DNA of 15,625 bases, from the NCBI GenBank assembly GCA_023258775.1, contig JALQWJ010000010.1, positions 1-15,625 of the forward strand. Direction: 5' to 3'. Below the pieces are notes generated by a model. It did not search any database. It was not told the DNA's origin and was given only the letters and a program-made list of their open reading frames with translations. The position numbers and the translations under genes were made by a program. Source of the DNA: Burkholderiaceae bacterium (GTDB lineage Bacteria > Pseudomonadota > Gammaproteobacteria > Burkholderiales > Burkholderiaceae_E). Positions 1 through 6,519 of this stretch are shown in pieces. Position 1 is the first letter of the stretch, and each line of letters starts with the position of its first letter.

Positions 1-81
1 GCCGAAACTCGCATCCCGACCACCGTAGCAGCCTAAATCAGCATAGCCAAGATCATCAGCAACAATCCAAATAATATTCAT
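1..81 (-). CDS. Sulfatase family protein, N-terminal fragment (cut by window edge)
   Basis: Reading the minus strand from an ATG at 81-79 gives 27 codons, open to the window edge, beginning MNIIWIVADDLGYADLGCYG. This matches the N-terminus of type I sulfatases (alkaline-phosphatase superfamily), where a hydrophobic beta strand leads into the Asp-Asp pair (D9, D10) that helps bind the active-site calcium, followed by GYxDLGCYG. The start is supported by an AAAGGA ribosome site seven bases upstream. Only 15 bases separate it from the stop of the MFS gene on the same strand, so the two probably share a transcript. The catalytic Cys/Ser that becomes formylglycine lies outside the window, so arylsulfatase, choline-sulfatase or a phosphonate/phosphodiester hydrolase cannot be separated. 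The family call is firm for so short a piece; the substrate is unknown. Confidence 0.8.
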   Translation of the reverse strand, partial: MNIIWIVADDLGYADLGCYGGRDASFG

Positions 82-96
82 CGATGTCCTTTACCG

Positions 97-1323
97 TTAT
101 GGTCTGCTGATCACACGACGAAATGGCATCAAGGCGATGAAGGCCGCAATTGAGAGTACGAAACCAATCCATAGCGAGGCTGCCTGCCAACGCTCAATCG
201 CTAATCCGAATAACCAGGGCGCGAGCGCTTGCGTGAACCGGGATAATGCTAAGAGCTTTCCAACGCGTTCACCGTAACCTGCCGCACCGAACAAGGCTAA
301 GGGCAGGGCACCTCGTGCGATCGTGTGCGTACCTGTTCCCATGCCATGGCAAATCGTAAACATCATTGACCAAGCTGGTCCACCCAAAAGCAGCATGAGG
401 ACTGCCAACGGATGTGCAAGCGTCGAAATCAAAGCAGACCATAGCGGATGTGCGCGTCCGAGGGCACCAAACTGAAATAGTCTTGCACCAACCTGCGCTG
501 GGCCAATCAAGGCACTTGCGGTGAGTGCGAATGCAAGCGAAGCACCTGCCGTCATCAGCAGGGCGGGCAAATGAGCGGCCATGGCACTGCTAACAAAACC
601 AATCGCGGCAAATGCAAAAACGAGCAAAGCAGACGCGTAACGAGGAAGTGCCTCGTGGGCGGATGGATCATTCTTGGCCTTGTTATCGTGATCGGATGGG
701 TTTGGCAGATGTTGAGCAGTCTGGCTTTCCTCAGGCTGATTTTTTGGGCAGGTTATATCGTCTCGGCATGGTGCTTCTGGAATCATTCGATTGAGCAATA
801 GTCCAAGACTTAGGTGCATGATCGCCCATCCGATAAGTGCACCTCGCCAACCGTAGGCATTAAGCATTAAGCTGCTAAGTGGCCAACCCACAGTGCTTGC
901 AAAACCGGCAATCAGCGTGATCCCTGTGATTGCCTTTCGCGCTTTTACGCCGTAGAGAAAAACCAGAGCTGCAAAGGCGGTGTCATAAAGTCCATAGCCC
1001 ATAGCGATGCCAAGCACGAACCATGCAGCGAACAAACTAAGAGGACCTTTCGCAAGCGCCAGCATGATGAGCCCACACGCGAACATGAGATTGGTGATCG
1101 GCAAGACAGCCCTACCGCCACGGCGATCGATCCACCGTCCAGCCTGTGGTCCTACGAGAGCGGCAATAATCAGCGCGGCACTAAAGCATAAAAAGAAAAA
1201 TGGTTGACCCACGGACAGCTCGGCTGCAATCGGTGCAGCGAGCACAGCCGGCAAATAATATGAAGAGGCCCATGAAAGCGTTTGCGTGCTTCCGATTAGA
1301 CAAACAGTGCGTAGGGTACTCAA
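97..1323 (-). CDS. MFS permease
   Basis: A 408-residue, strongly hydrophobic protein with the pattern of a 12-helix major facilitator in the inner membrane. The loop after helix 2 carries a good MFS motif A (GPQAGRWIDRRGGRAV, residues 58-73). The two six-helix halves are joined by a polar, Asn/Asp/Gln-rich cytoplasmic linker at about residues 182-228, after which hydrophobic helices resume. The start is TTG at 1323-1321, six bases after the stop of the dehydrogenase gene; I see no strong ribosome site, so translational coupling is likely. The next gene downstream is a sulfatase. Position between a hydroxyacid dehydrogenase and a sulfatase suggests uptake of an organic acid or sulfated organic compound, or efflux of a product, but this is inference; sequence alone does not give the substrate. 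Confidence 0.88.
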   Translation of the reverse strand: MSTLRTVCLIGSTQTLSWASSYYLPAVLAAPIAAELSVGQPFFFLCFSAALIIAALVGPQAGRWIDRRGGRAVLPITNLMFACGLIMLALAKGPLSLFAAWFVLGIAMGYGLYDTAFAALVFLYGVKARKAITGITLIAGFASTVGWPLSSLMLNAYGWRGALIGWAIMHLSLGLLLNRMIPEAPCRDDITCPKNQPEESQTAQHLPNPSDHDNKAKNDPSAHEALPRYASALLVFAFAAIGFVSSAMAAHLPALLMTAGASLAFALTASALIGPAQVGARLFQFGALGRAHPLWSALISTLAHPLAVLMLLLGGPAWSMMFTICHGMGTGTHTIARGALPLALFGAAGYGERVGKLLALSRFTQALAPWLFGLAIERWQAASLWIGFVLSIAAFIALMPFRRVISRP

Positions 1324-1329
1324 ACGAGA

Positions 1330-2400
1330 TCAAAGTGCTTCGATCAGCTTAAGGGCCTGTGAGCTAACCCCAGTGGTCGTCGCACTGCCACCCAAGTCTT
1401 TCGTATGCCAGCGCTTATCGGCTGTTAGTGTTTCGATCACGGCCATGAGCTGAGCCGCAGCTTCAAGCTCGCCCAAATGCTCAAGCATCATGACGGCGCT
1501 CCAAAAACTTCCAATTGGATTGGCAAGATTTTGTCCCATGATGTCAAAAGCGGAACCATGAATCGGCTCAAACATACTTGGGTAACGACGTTCCGGGTCG
1601 ATATTTCCAGTTGGTGCTATGCCCAGACTTCCAGCGAGCGCAGCCGCGAGATCGCTCAAAATATCAGCATGGAGGTTTGTGGCTACCATGGTGTCGATGG
1701 TCTCTGGACGATTTACCATGCGGGCGGTTGCAGCATCAACCAGCTCCTTGTCCCATTGCACTTGCGGAAATTCATCGGCAACCTGTGCTGCAATTTCATC
1801 CCACATGACCATCGCGTGACGCTGCGCATTTGACTTCGTAACCACCGTGAGCTTTTTGCGTGGGCGTTGCATAGCGATCTTAAACGCATAGCGCATAATC
1901 CGTTCTACGCCAACCCTTGTGAGCACACTAAGCTCGGTGGCCACTTCGATGGGATGCCCCTGGTGTGCGCGGCCGCCAACACCGGCATATTCACCCTCAG
2001 AATTTTCGCGAATAATGATCCAATCAAGCTGATTCGCTGCACAACGCCGTAAAGGCGATTCAATGCCAGGGAGAATCCGAGTTGGTCTCACATTGGCATA
2101 TTGATCAAAGCCCTGACATATTTTTAGACGTAAACCCCAAAGCGTAATGTGATCGGGAACATCGGGATCGCCAGCGGAGCCGAACAGTATCGAGTCAAAG
2201 CCAGCCAGCGTTTTTAAGCCATCCTCAGGCATCATCCGTCCGTGAAGCCGATACCAGTCAGCACCCCACTGAAAATTCTCAAATTCAAGTTTGAAGGTCT
2301 GCTTTCGGTTCGCCAACGCGACTAGGATCTGCTGGGTTGCAGGGATGACTTCCTTGCCGATACCGTCGCCCGGGATGGCAGCAATGCGATAAGTTTTCAT
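1330..2400 (-). CDS. ttuC: Tartrate / D-malate dehydrogenase (beta-decarboxylating)
   Basis: A full-length, 356-residue member of the isocitrate/isopropylmalate dehydrogenase family, cytoplasmic, NAD- and divalent-metal-dependent. The N-terminus has AAIPGDGIGKEV (residues 7-18). The segment GDPDVPDHITLWGLRL (77-92) followed by QGFDQYANVRP is characteristic of the TtuC/DmlA branch rather than LeuB. Catalytic and binding positions visible by family comparison are R105, R131 and Y138 (IIRENSEGEYAG), K189 (TKSN), and metal-binding D222, D246 and D250 (ADILSD). MFEPIHGSAFDI and LANPIG near 277-296 are the family's nucleotide-site motifs. Enzymes of this branch oxidise D-malate, L- or meso-tartrate, or 3-isopropylmalate, giving pyruvate or related oxoacids plus CO2. 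It is first in a minus-strand unit with the MFS permease and sulfatase, and diverges from AtuA. Exact substrate is uncertain; dmlA is the alternative name. Confidence 0.92.
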   Translation of the reverse strand: MKTYRIAAIPGDGIGKEVIPATQQILVALANRKQTFKLEFENFQWGADWYRLHGRMMPEDGLKTLAGFDSILFGSAGDPDVPDHITLWGLRLKICQGFDQYANVRPTRILPGIESPLRRCAANQLDWIIIRENSEGEYAGVGGRAHQGHPIEVATELSVLTRVGVERIMRYAFKIAMQRPRKKLTVVTKSNAQRHAMVMWDEIAAQVADEFPQVQWDKELVDAATARMVNRPETIDTMVATNLHADILSDLAAALAGSLGIAPTGNIDPERRYPSMFEPIHGSAFDIMGQNLANPIGSFWSAVMMLEHLGELEAAAQLMAVIETLTADKRWHTKDLGGSATTTGVSSQALKLIEAL

Positions 2401-2572
2401 GGATCAAACAATAACAGTGGTGAGTTGAAATTTTTCTCTTGATTAAATGTTTCGCGCGATCAATACCCGCAGGTGAAATCATGGACTCGAAGGATGCTTG
2501 TGGTGAGATACTTGACCCGAAAATTGCACTCGTGCACAGGATCATAGCAGCGAGAATCAAGGAGAACCTCAC
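2401..2572. promoter_or_regulatory. Divergent regulatory region between ttuC and AtuA genes
   Basis: This 172-base region separates the minus-strand dehydrogenase unit from the plus-strand AtuA unit and must hold promoters for both, although I see no convincing -35/-10 pair on either strand. It contains a perfect dyad TGCAC-TC-GTGCA at 2525-2536, a plausible operator, and a 31-codon ORF at 2481-2576 annotated separately. The AtuA ribosome site lies at its right end. Confidence 0.5.
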
Positions 2573-2576
2573 TTGA
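2481..2576 (+). CDS. Possible 31-residue leader ORF coupled to AtuA
   Basis: An ATG at 2481, preceded by AGGTGA five to ten bases upstream, opens a 31-codon frame that begins MDSKDACGEILDPKIALVHR and ends IIAARIKENLT. Its TGA at 2574-2576 overlaps the TTG start of AtuA by two bases within the four-base string TTGA, an arrangement typical of translationally coupled genes. The predicted peptide is charged and partly amphipathic, without a signal peptide or membrane segment, and I do not recognise it. It could be a real small protein, a leader that sets AtuA expression, the worn-down end of an older gene, or chance. The case rests on the ribosome site and the stop/start overlap only. Confidence 0.3.
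   Translation: MDSKDACGEILDPKIALVHRIIAARIKENLT
2559..2564 (+). promoter_or_regulatory. Ribosome binding site fixing the TTG start of AtuA
   Basis: AAGGAG lies eight bases before the TTG at 2573. It is the strongest Shine-Dalgarno match in this area and, with the family-typical N-terminus that follows, selects the TTG over any internal start. Confidence 0.7.
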
Positions 2577-3988
2577 AGCCACTACGTTTAGGTTGCGGCG
2601 CAGGCTACGCGGGCGATCGGATCGAGCCGGCCGTCGATCTTGCCGAGCGAGGTCAATTGGATTACCTGGTTTTCGAGTGCTTGGCAGAGCGCACGATCGC
2701 GCTTGCGCAGCAACAGAAATTGCGTGATCCGAGTTCGGGCTTCGATCCCTTGCTGGAAGCGAGAATGCGCCGAGTACTGCTGCCCTGTGCGGTTCATGGC
2801 ACAAAAATTATCACTAATATGGGTGCAGCGAATCCTTTTGCTGCAGCGCAATTGACCGCTGCAATCGCCAGTGAGTTGGGCCTTGGTCAATTGCGCATAG
2901 CAGCGGTTACTGGTGATGATGTACTGGCTGCACTGCTTGAGCAAAACCCCAGCATCATCGAGTCGGGCAAGCCATTATCGGACTACGCACCAAACATTGT
3001 TTCTGCGAATGCCTATCTTGGCGCTGCCCCAATTGTGGATGCGCTCAAACAAGGGGCCGATGTCGTCATCACGGGGCGCGTGGGCGATCCAGCGATGTTT
3101 CTTGCCGCGATCATTGATTACTACGGTTGGGCAATGGATGACTGGGAGAAGCTTGGTCGCGGTACCTTGGTCGGTCATTTGCTTGAGTGCGCTGGACAGA
3201 TCACCGGTGGCTATTTTGCCGACCCTGTCAAAAAGCCTGTTCAAGGTCTTGGGCGTCTGGGCTTTCCGATTGCTGAAGTCCAGGCTGATGGTTCGGCTGT
3301 GATTACCAAGCTATCAGGCTCGGGTGGTCATGTGAATGAGCAGACTTGCAAGGAGCAGGTTCTCTATGAGGTTCATGACCCAAGCGCTTATTTCCAGGCC
3401 GATGTCATCGCTGATTTTTCGAAAGTCAGAGTGCGCGAATTGGGCTACGACCGAGTGCTTGTCGACGGTGCAAGCGGTCGAAAACGAACAGGTCTTTATA
3501 AAGTATCGGTTGGATATCGAGATCGTTATATTGCCGAAGGCATGATGAGTTATGCGGGGTCTGGCGCAAGGGCAAGAGCAGAACTTGCAGCTGACATCGT
3601 CAAAGAGCGCCTGGCGCTACGCGGTATTTGGCCCGAAGAGATTCGCTACGACTTCATTGGGATCAATGCCCTGCATGGAAGTCTTGGGGAGAACGTTTTG
3701 AGTCAGGGTTCTCATGAGCCTTATGAAGTTCGATTACGTGTTGCAGCGCGTTGTAGCACCGAGGCTATGGCGTGGGATGTTGTTAATGAGGTGGAAACCT
3801 TGTATACCAACGGCCCAGCCGGCGGTGGTGGCGCACATCGAATTGTGAAAGAGATCATTGCAGTCGTTTCCTGCCTGATCCCTGAGGACTGTGTTCAAAC
3901 CCAAACTTATTGGTTCGGCGGTCATCATGAGGTTGGTTCGAAGGGACGCGGTGATTCAGCATCAGTTGATTCGCTATCGCAACACTAA
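2573..3988 (+). CDS. AtuA-family (DUF1446) protein
   Basis: A 471-residue protein matching the acyclic terpene utilisation AtuA family (DUF1446) along its length. Recognisable blocks are the N-terminal LRLGCGAGYAGDRIEPAVDL (4-23) with DYLVFECLAERT (30-41), ITNMGAANP (80-88), a GADVVITGRVGDP block, GHLLECAGQITGGYFADP, the Gly-rich SGSGGHVNEQT, and near the C-terminus NGPAGGGGA followed by SCLIPED. The family is named from the atu cluster for citronellol/geraniol breakdown in Pseudomonas, but its chemistry is not settled and many members sit in carboxylic-acid gene clusters, as here. Longer family members carry a C-terminal ferredoxin-fold domain; this one stops before it and the domain is encoded by the next gene, 60 bases downstream. 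The start is TTG with a strong ribosome site. A terpene role is unlikely to be inferable: no atuC/atuF-type carboxylase is present. Confidence 0.9.
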   Translation: MKPLRLGCGAGYAGDRIEPAVDLAERGQLDYLVFECLAERTIALAQQQKLRDPSSGFDPLLEARMRRVLLPCAVHGTKIITNMGAANPFAAAQLTAAIASELGLGQLRIAAVTGDDVLAALLEQNPSIIESGKPLSDYAPNIVSANAYLGAAPIVDALKQGADVVITGRVGDPAMFLAAIIDYYGWAMDDWEKLGRGTLVGHLLECAGQITGGYFADPVKKPVQGLGRLGFPIAEVQADGSAVITKLSGSGGHVNEQTCKEQVLYEVHDPSAYFQADVIADFSKVRVRELGYDRVLVDGASGRKRTGLYKVSVGYRDRYIAEGMMSYAGSGARARAELAADIVKERLALRGIWPEEIRYDFIGINALHGSLGENVLSQGSHEPYEVRLRVAARCSTEAMAWDVVNEVETLYTNGPAGGGGAHRIVKEIIAVVSCLIPEDCVQTQTYWFGGHHEVGSKGRGDSASVDSLSQH

Positions 3989-4048
3989 GAAATCGGTCTC
4001 TTCAGAAGGTTTTTTGAACATGCTCGTACTAAGAATGATGACGCAGCG

Positions 4049-4363
4049 ATGAGAACGCTATACGACATTGCCCATGCTCGGGCAGGTGACAAGGGTGAGA
4101 CTTCAAATATTGCTGTTTTTTGTTATCGCAATGAGGACTATCCGAAATTGTTGATCTGGCTAAGTGCCGAGCGTGTTAAGGCGTTCATGGGCGACTTGGT
4201 GAAGGGCAGCGTTGAGCGATATCCAGTTGAAAGCCTATACGCAATAAATTTTGTCTTACACGACGCCCTACGCGGCGGTGTAACCCGGTCACTTGCGCTT
4301 GATCCTCATGGCAAGTCATTGAGTTCAGCACTGCTTGCAATGCCGCTTAGCGATTGGGGTTGA
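4049..4363 (+). CDS. AtuA-associated small ferredoxin-fold protein
   Basis: A 104-residue protein equivalent to the C-terminal domain found fused to AtuA/DUF1446 in longer proteins. The conserved start DIAHARAGDKGETSNIAV (6-23) and the later FVLHDALRGGVTRSLALDPHGKSL block, with the central RVKAFMGDLVKGSVERYPV, are typical of that domain. Despite the fold name there are no iron-sulfur cysteine clusters; the only cysteine is in AVFCYRN. It presumably pairs with the upstream AtuA protein as a two-subunit enzyme in the cytoplasm. The ATG start has only a weak ribosome site, and the 60 bases before it hold no obvious promoter, so co-transcription with AtuA is expected. The family match is strong; partnership is inferred from the fusion. 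Confidence 0.87.
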   Translation: MRTLYDIAHARAGDKGETSNIAVFCYRNEDYPKLLIWLSAERVKAFMGDLVKGSVERYPVESLYAINFVLHDALRGGVTRSLALDPHGKSLSSALLAMPLSDWG

Positions 4364-4426
4364 TCTGACCAAGCTTCAGCTTAGCTCAGCGCATGTTCGC
4401 CAGCGTTAGTAGGTGTTCAGATCTGC
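4364..4426. other. Short convergent intergenic stretch with distant inverted repeat
   Basis: Between the convergent AtuA-partner and isomerase genes. GATCTGA at 4362-4368 is the inverse of TCAGATC at 4417-4423, and AAGCTTCAGCTT lies between. There is no GC-rich hairpin with a T-run on either strand, so no terminator is called. Confidence 0.3.
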
Positions 4427-5287
4427 TTAACGAATCCTTGTTACTTTCGTGATGACAATATCGCTCGTGGGTACATCGCCAAAACCTCCCTGAGACGAGG
4501 TTGGCTTTGCTGCAATGGCATCAATGACGTCCATGCCTCGAACAACCTCACCGAACACCGCATAACCCGGCGAGTTTTCACTGCTATAGTCCAATGACCG
4601 GTTGTCGACGAGGTTGACAAAAAACTGTGACGTTGCACTGTTTGGATCATTGGTTCGTGCCATCGCAACCGAAGCACGTTTGTTACTTAGCCCCCGATTG
4701 CTTTCTAAATTAATCGGTGGAAACAAGGCCTGCCGTTGAACCATACCGCTTGCGAAACCACCGCCTTGAACCACAAAGCCAGGAATCACGCGGTGAAAAA
4801 TTAAATCCTGATAAAAGCCGCCTTGAACATAGCGCAGGAAGTTATCTACCGTTTCAGGTGCCTTATTAGGATTCAGTTCGATCTCAATGGTTCCTTCTGA
4901 GCTATCAATCAACACGCTTGGGTAAGGCACGGTAAATGATTTGCTGTACACCAGCTTGCCGTTTTGATCGAAAACCTCAAGCTTCGTATCCCCACTCGCT
5001 TTGATGGTGCACTCGTAGCTCAAATCGGTTGGAGAACTTGCCAGGGGTGCCTGATTCGACTCGCAGGATTCAACCTTAATCGTTAAACCTTCATTGAGCC
5101 GGCTAATGCCGATTGTGAAGTTTGCTTTCACACCATAAAACAGGTTCCGTGCCTGAACGCTGGGTTCAAGCATCGGGTCTTGCCCCGAACATGCGGCAAG
5201 CGTGAGGGCGAAGAAAAATAGGCCGAACTTTCTAACGAAGGATGGATTTGGGTCACTATGTTGATGGTTCGAGATAATTTTTAACAT
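4427..5287 (-). CDS. Cyclophilin-type peptidyl-prolyl isomerase lipoprotein
   Basis: A 286-residue protein with three parts. Residues 1-33 are a lipoprotein signal: basic RK at 19-20, a Phe/Leu-rich core and the lipobox L30-A-A-C33. Serine after the cysteine predicts the outer membrane. Residues about 40-122 form an extra, probably beta-rich, domain I do not recognise, with a cysteine pair C75/C93 that could form a disulfide. Residues about 125-286 are a cyclophilin domain of the short bacterial PpiA/B type: TIEIELNPNKAPETVDNF, the catalytic FHRVIPGFVVQGGG with R166 and Q174, then SATSQFFVN and YAVFGEVVRGMDVID. The product should catalyse proline cis-trans isomerisation of envelope proteins in the periplasm. 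It is transcribed alone, convergent to the AtuA unit and divergent from the Bug receptor. Isomerase family is certain; the N-terminal domain's role is open. Confidence 0.93.
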   Translation of the reverse strand: MLKIISNHQHSDPNPSFVRKFGLFFFALTLAACSGQDPMLEPSVQARNLFYGVKANFTIGISRLNEGLTIKVESCESNQAPLASSPTDLSYECTIKASGDTKLEVFDQNGKLVYSKSFTVPYPSVLIDSSEGTIEIELNPNKAPETVDNFLRYVQGGFYQDLIFHRVIPGFVVQGGGFASGMVQRQALFPPINLESNRGLSNKRASVAMARTNDPNSATSQFFVNLVDNRSLDYSSENSPGYAVFGEVVRGMDVIDAIAAKPTSSQGGFGDVPTSDIVITKVTRIR

Positions 5288-5386
5288 ATACGCTACTGCT
5301 GCGATGTTGGTTGCTTTGAGTCTGGAGGTGGTTGCTGTGATTGTGCGTCCTTAGAAAAGGATAACGTCTCGATTCCTGCACGCTCA

Positions 5387-5399
5387 TGATTCACAATCA
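5387..5399. promoter_or_regulatory. Dyad in the PPIase/Bug divergent region
   Basis: TGATT-CAC-AATCA is a perfect 5-3-5 dyad and fits the T-N11-A form recognised by LysR-type regulators. It lies between two divergent genes, 56 bases before the preferred Bug start and 100 bases from the isomerase start. Operator function is inferred from form and position only. Confidence 0.3.
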
Positions 5400-5431
5400 C
5401 ACTGTAGATCATAAACTGTCGGCCTACCCCA

Positions 5432-5435
5432 TGGA
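5432..5435 (+). promoter_or_regulatory. Ribosome binding site selecting the Bug receptor start at 5443
   Basis: GGAG followed by seven bases and ATG at 5443. Earlier in-frame ATGs at 5386 and 5431 have no such site and would add 19 or 4 residues to an already long signal region. Confidence 0.55.
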
Positions 5436-5442
5436 GAAATTG

Positions 5443-6504
5443 ATGAAAGCAAAGCTTCAGATCACCCAAAGACGCGACCAAGCCGAGGACGACCCCACTA
5501 GTAGGCTTTGGTCAAGCGAACGTCGCCGTCTTCTGCGCTTGTTTCCCGGGTTGAGTACTGCAGCTATGGCTGGGCTTGGCGTTCACGCTGGGTTGCAAGC
5601 TCAGAGCTTTCCCACGAAACCACTTCGTTTCGTTGTTCCTTTTCCTGCAGGTGGTGGTGTTGACTTAGTGGCAAGAACAATTGCAGAAAAGATATCGAGT
5701 CGAATAGGACAATCGATTGTGATCGAGAATCGTCCGGGGGCAGGAACAGCCATTGGTACTGAAATCGTTGTGAAAAGCCCGCCTGACGGTTACACCTGGT
5801 TGGTCAGTCCAGTTGGCGGGCAGGGCGTTTTACATGCCATGAAGGCAAAACTTCCTTTTGATGCGCGAAAAGATCTGGTTTCAGTTGGCAGGATTGCCTA
5901 CGGCACCGTGGCACTGATTGTTCCCGCAAACTCAAAAGCTAAGACTGTGCAAGAGTTTGTGGCGATTGCCAAGGCTAATCCAGGCAAGATGACCTATGCG
6001 TCATCAGGCACTGGAGCACTCATTCATTTAACCGGGGAGATGTTTAAACTTGCTGCTCAAGTTGATATGATTCATGTTCCATATAAAGGAACGGTCCAGA
6101 TTATTCCTGATTTGATTGACGGTCGTGTCGATATGGCCCTCGATAGTCTCCCGGCCTATTTGCCCCATCTTAAGGCGGGCCGTGTCAGAGCACTCGCTGT
6201 CGCCTCAAGGCAGCGCTCGGCGCTTTTGCCCGATCAACCGACGATGGCTGAGGTGGGGCTGCCATCAGTCGTTTCGTTTACTGACTACGGGATGTTTGCC
6301 CCTGCTGGTACACCAGCAGAACTTGTAAGTTTTATGAACAAGGAAATGCTGCTTGCACTTGGTATGGATGATGTGAAGGCAAAACTTTCTGCGGCAGGTA
6401 TCGATGTTGCGCCGAGTAATCCTGAGCAAATGCGAGCAGAGTTGCTTGATGAGTATAAAAAATGGGCCGGTGTGGTGAAGGCTGCTGGTCTTAAGCCCGA
6501 ATAG
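5443..6504 (+). CDS. Bug-family periplasmic substrate-binding protein with Tat-like signal
   Basis: From the ATG at 5443 the product is 353 residues. It is a tripartite tricarboxylate transporter receptor (Bug/TctC family), a Venus-flytrap protein binding small carboxylates. Evidence: FPTKPLRFVVPFPAGGGVDLVAR just after the signal, VIENRPGAGTAIGTEIV and PPDGYTWLVSP, then MTYASSGTGALIHLTGEMF, VPYKGTVQIIPDLIDGRVD and PDQPTMAEVGLP. The signal region is long: about 26 polar residues, then ERRRLLRLF (26-34) and a hydrophobic stretch to about residue 54 (LQAQ), resembling a twin-arginine signal. No tctA/tctB lies beside it, which is common for Bug proteins in this group, so it may work with a remote transporter or as a sensor. 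The next gene, an OxyR-like regulator, starts 15 bases downstream. Ligand unknown. Confidence 0.9.
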   Translation: MKAKLQITQRRDQAEDDPTSRLWSSERRRLLRLFPGLSTAAMAGLGVHAGLQAQSFPTKPLRFVVPFPAGGGVDLVARTIAEKISSRIGQSIVIENRPGAGTAIGTEIVVKSPPDGYTWLVSPVGGQGVLHAMKAKLPFDARKDLVSVGRIAYGTVALIVPANSKAKTVQEFVAIAKANPGKMTYASSGTGALIHLTGEMFKLAAQVDMIHVPYKGTVQIIPDLIDGRVDMALDSLPAYLPHLKAGRVRALAVASRQRSALLPDQPTMAEVGLPSVVSFTDYGMFAPAGTPAELVSFMNKEMLLALGMDDVKAKLSAAGIDVAPSNPEQMRAELLDEYKKWAGVVKAAGLKPE

Positions 6505-6519
6505 GCGGAGCGCTCGACG

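Noticed and set aside
571..801. Plus-strand ORF of 76 codons opposite the MFS gene
   Set aside because: It lies wholly antisense to a clear permease gene and has no family features; the hydrophobic stretch is a mirror of membrane-helix coding.
2285..2572. Minus-strand ORF beginning with a signal-peptide-like segment, GTG start at 2572
   Set aside because: It overlaps the ttuC start in another frame, has no ribosome site, and its apparent signal is the antisense of the AtuA leader region; the C-terminal part is a shadow of ttuC.
3998..4015. CTTCAGAAGG followed by six T, a possible terminator after AtuA
   Set aside because: The stem is only three pairs around a three-base loop, and the partner gene follows at once, so termination there is unlikely.
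5293..5481. Minus-strand ORF ending just before the isomerase start
   Set aside because: It overlaps the Bug start region in antisense, has no ribosome site, and its Gln/Pro-rich end is of low complexity; chance is the better reading.
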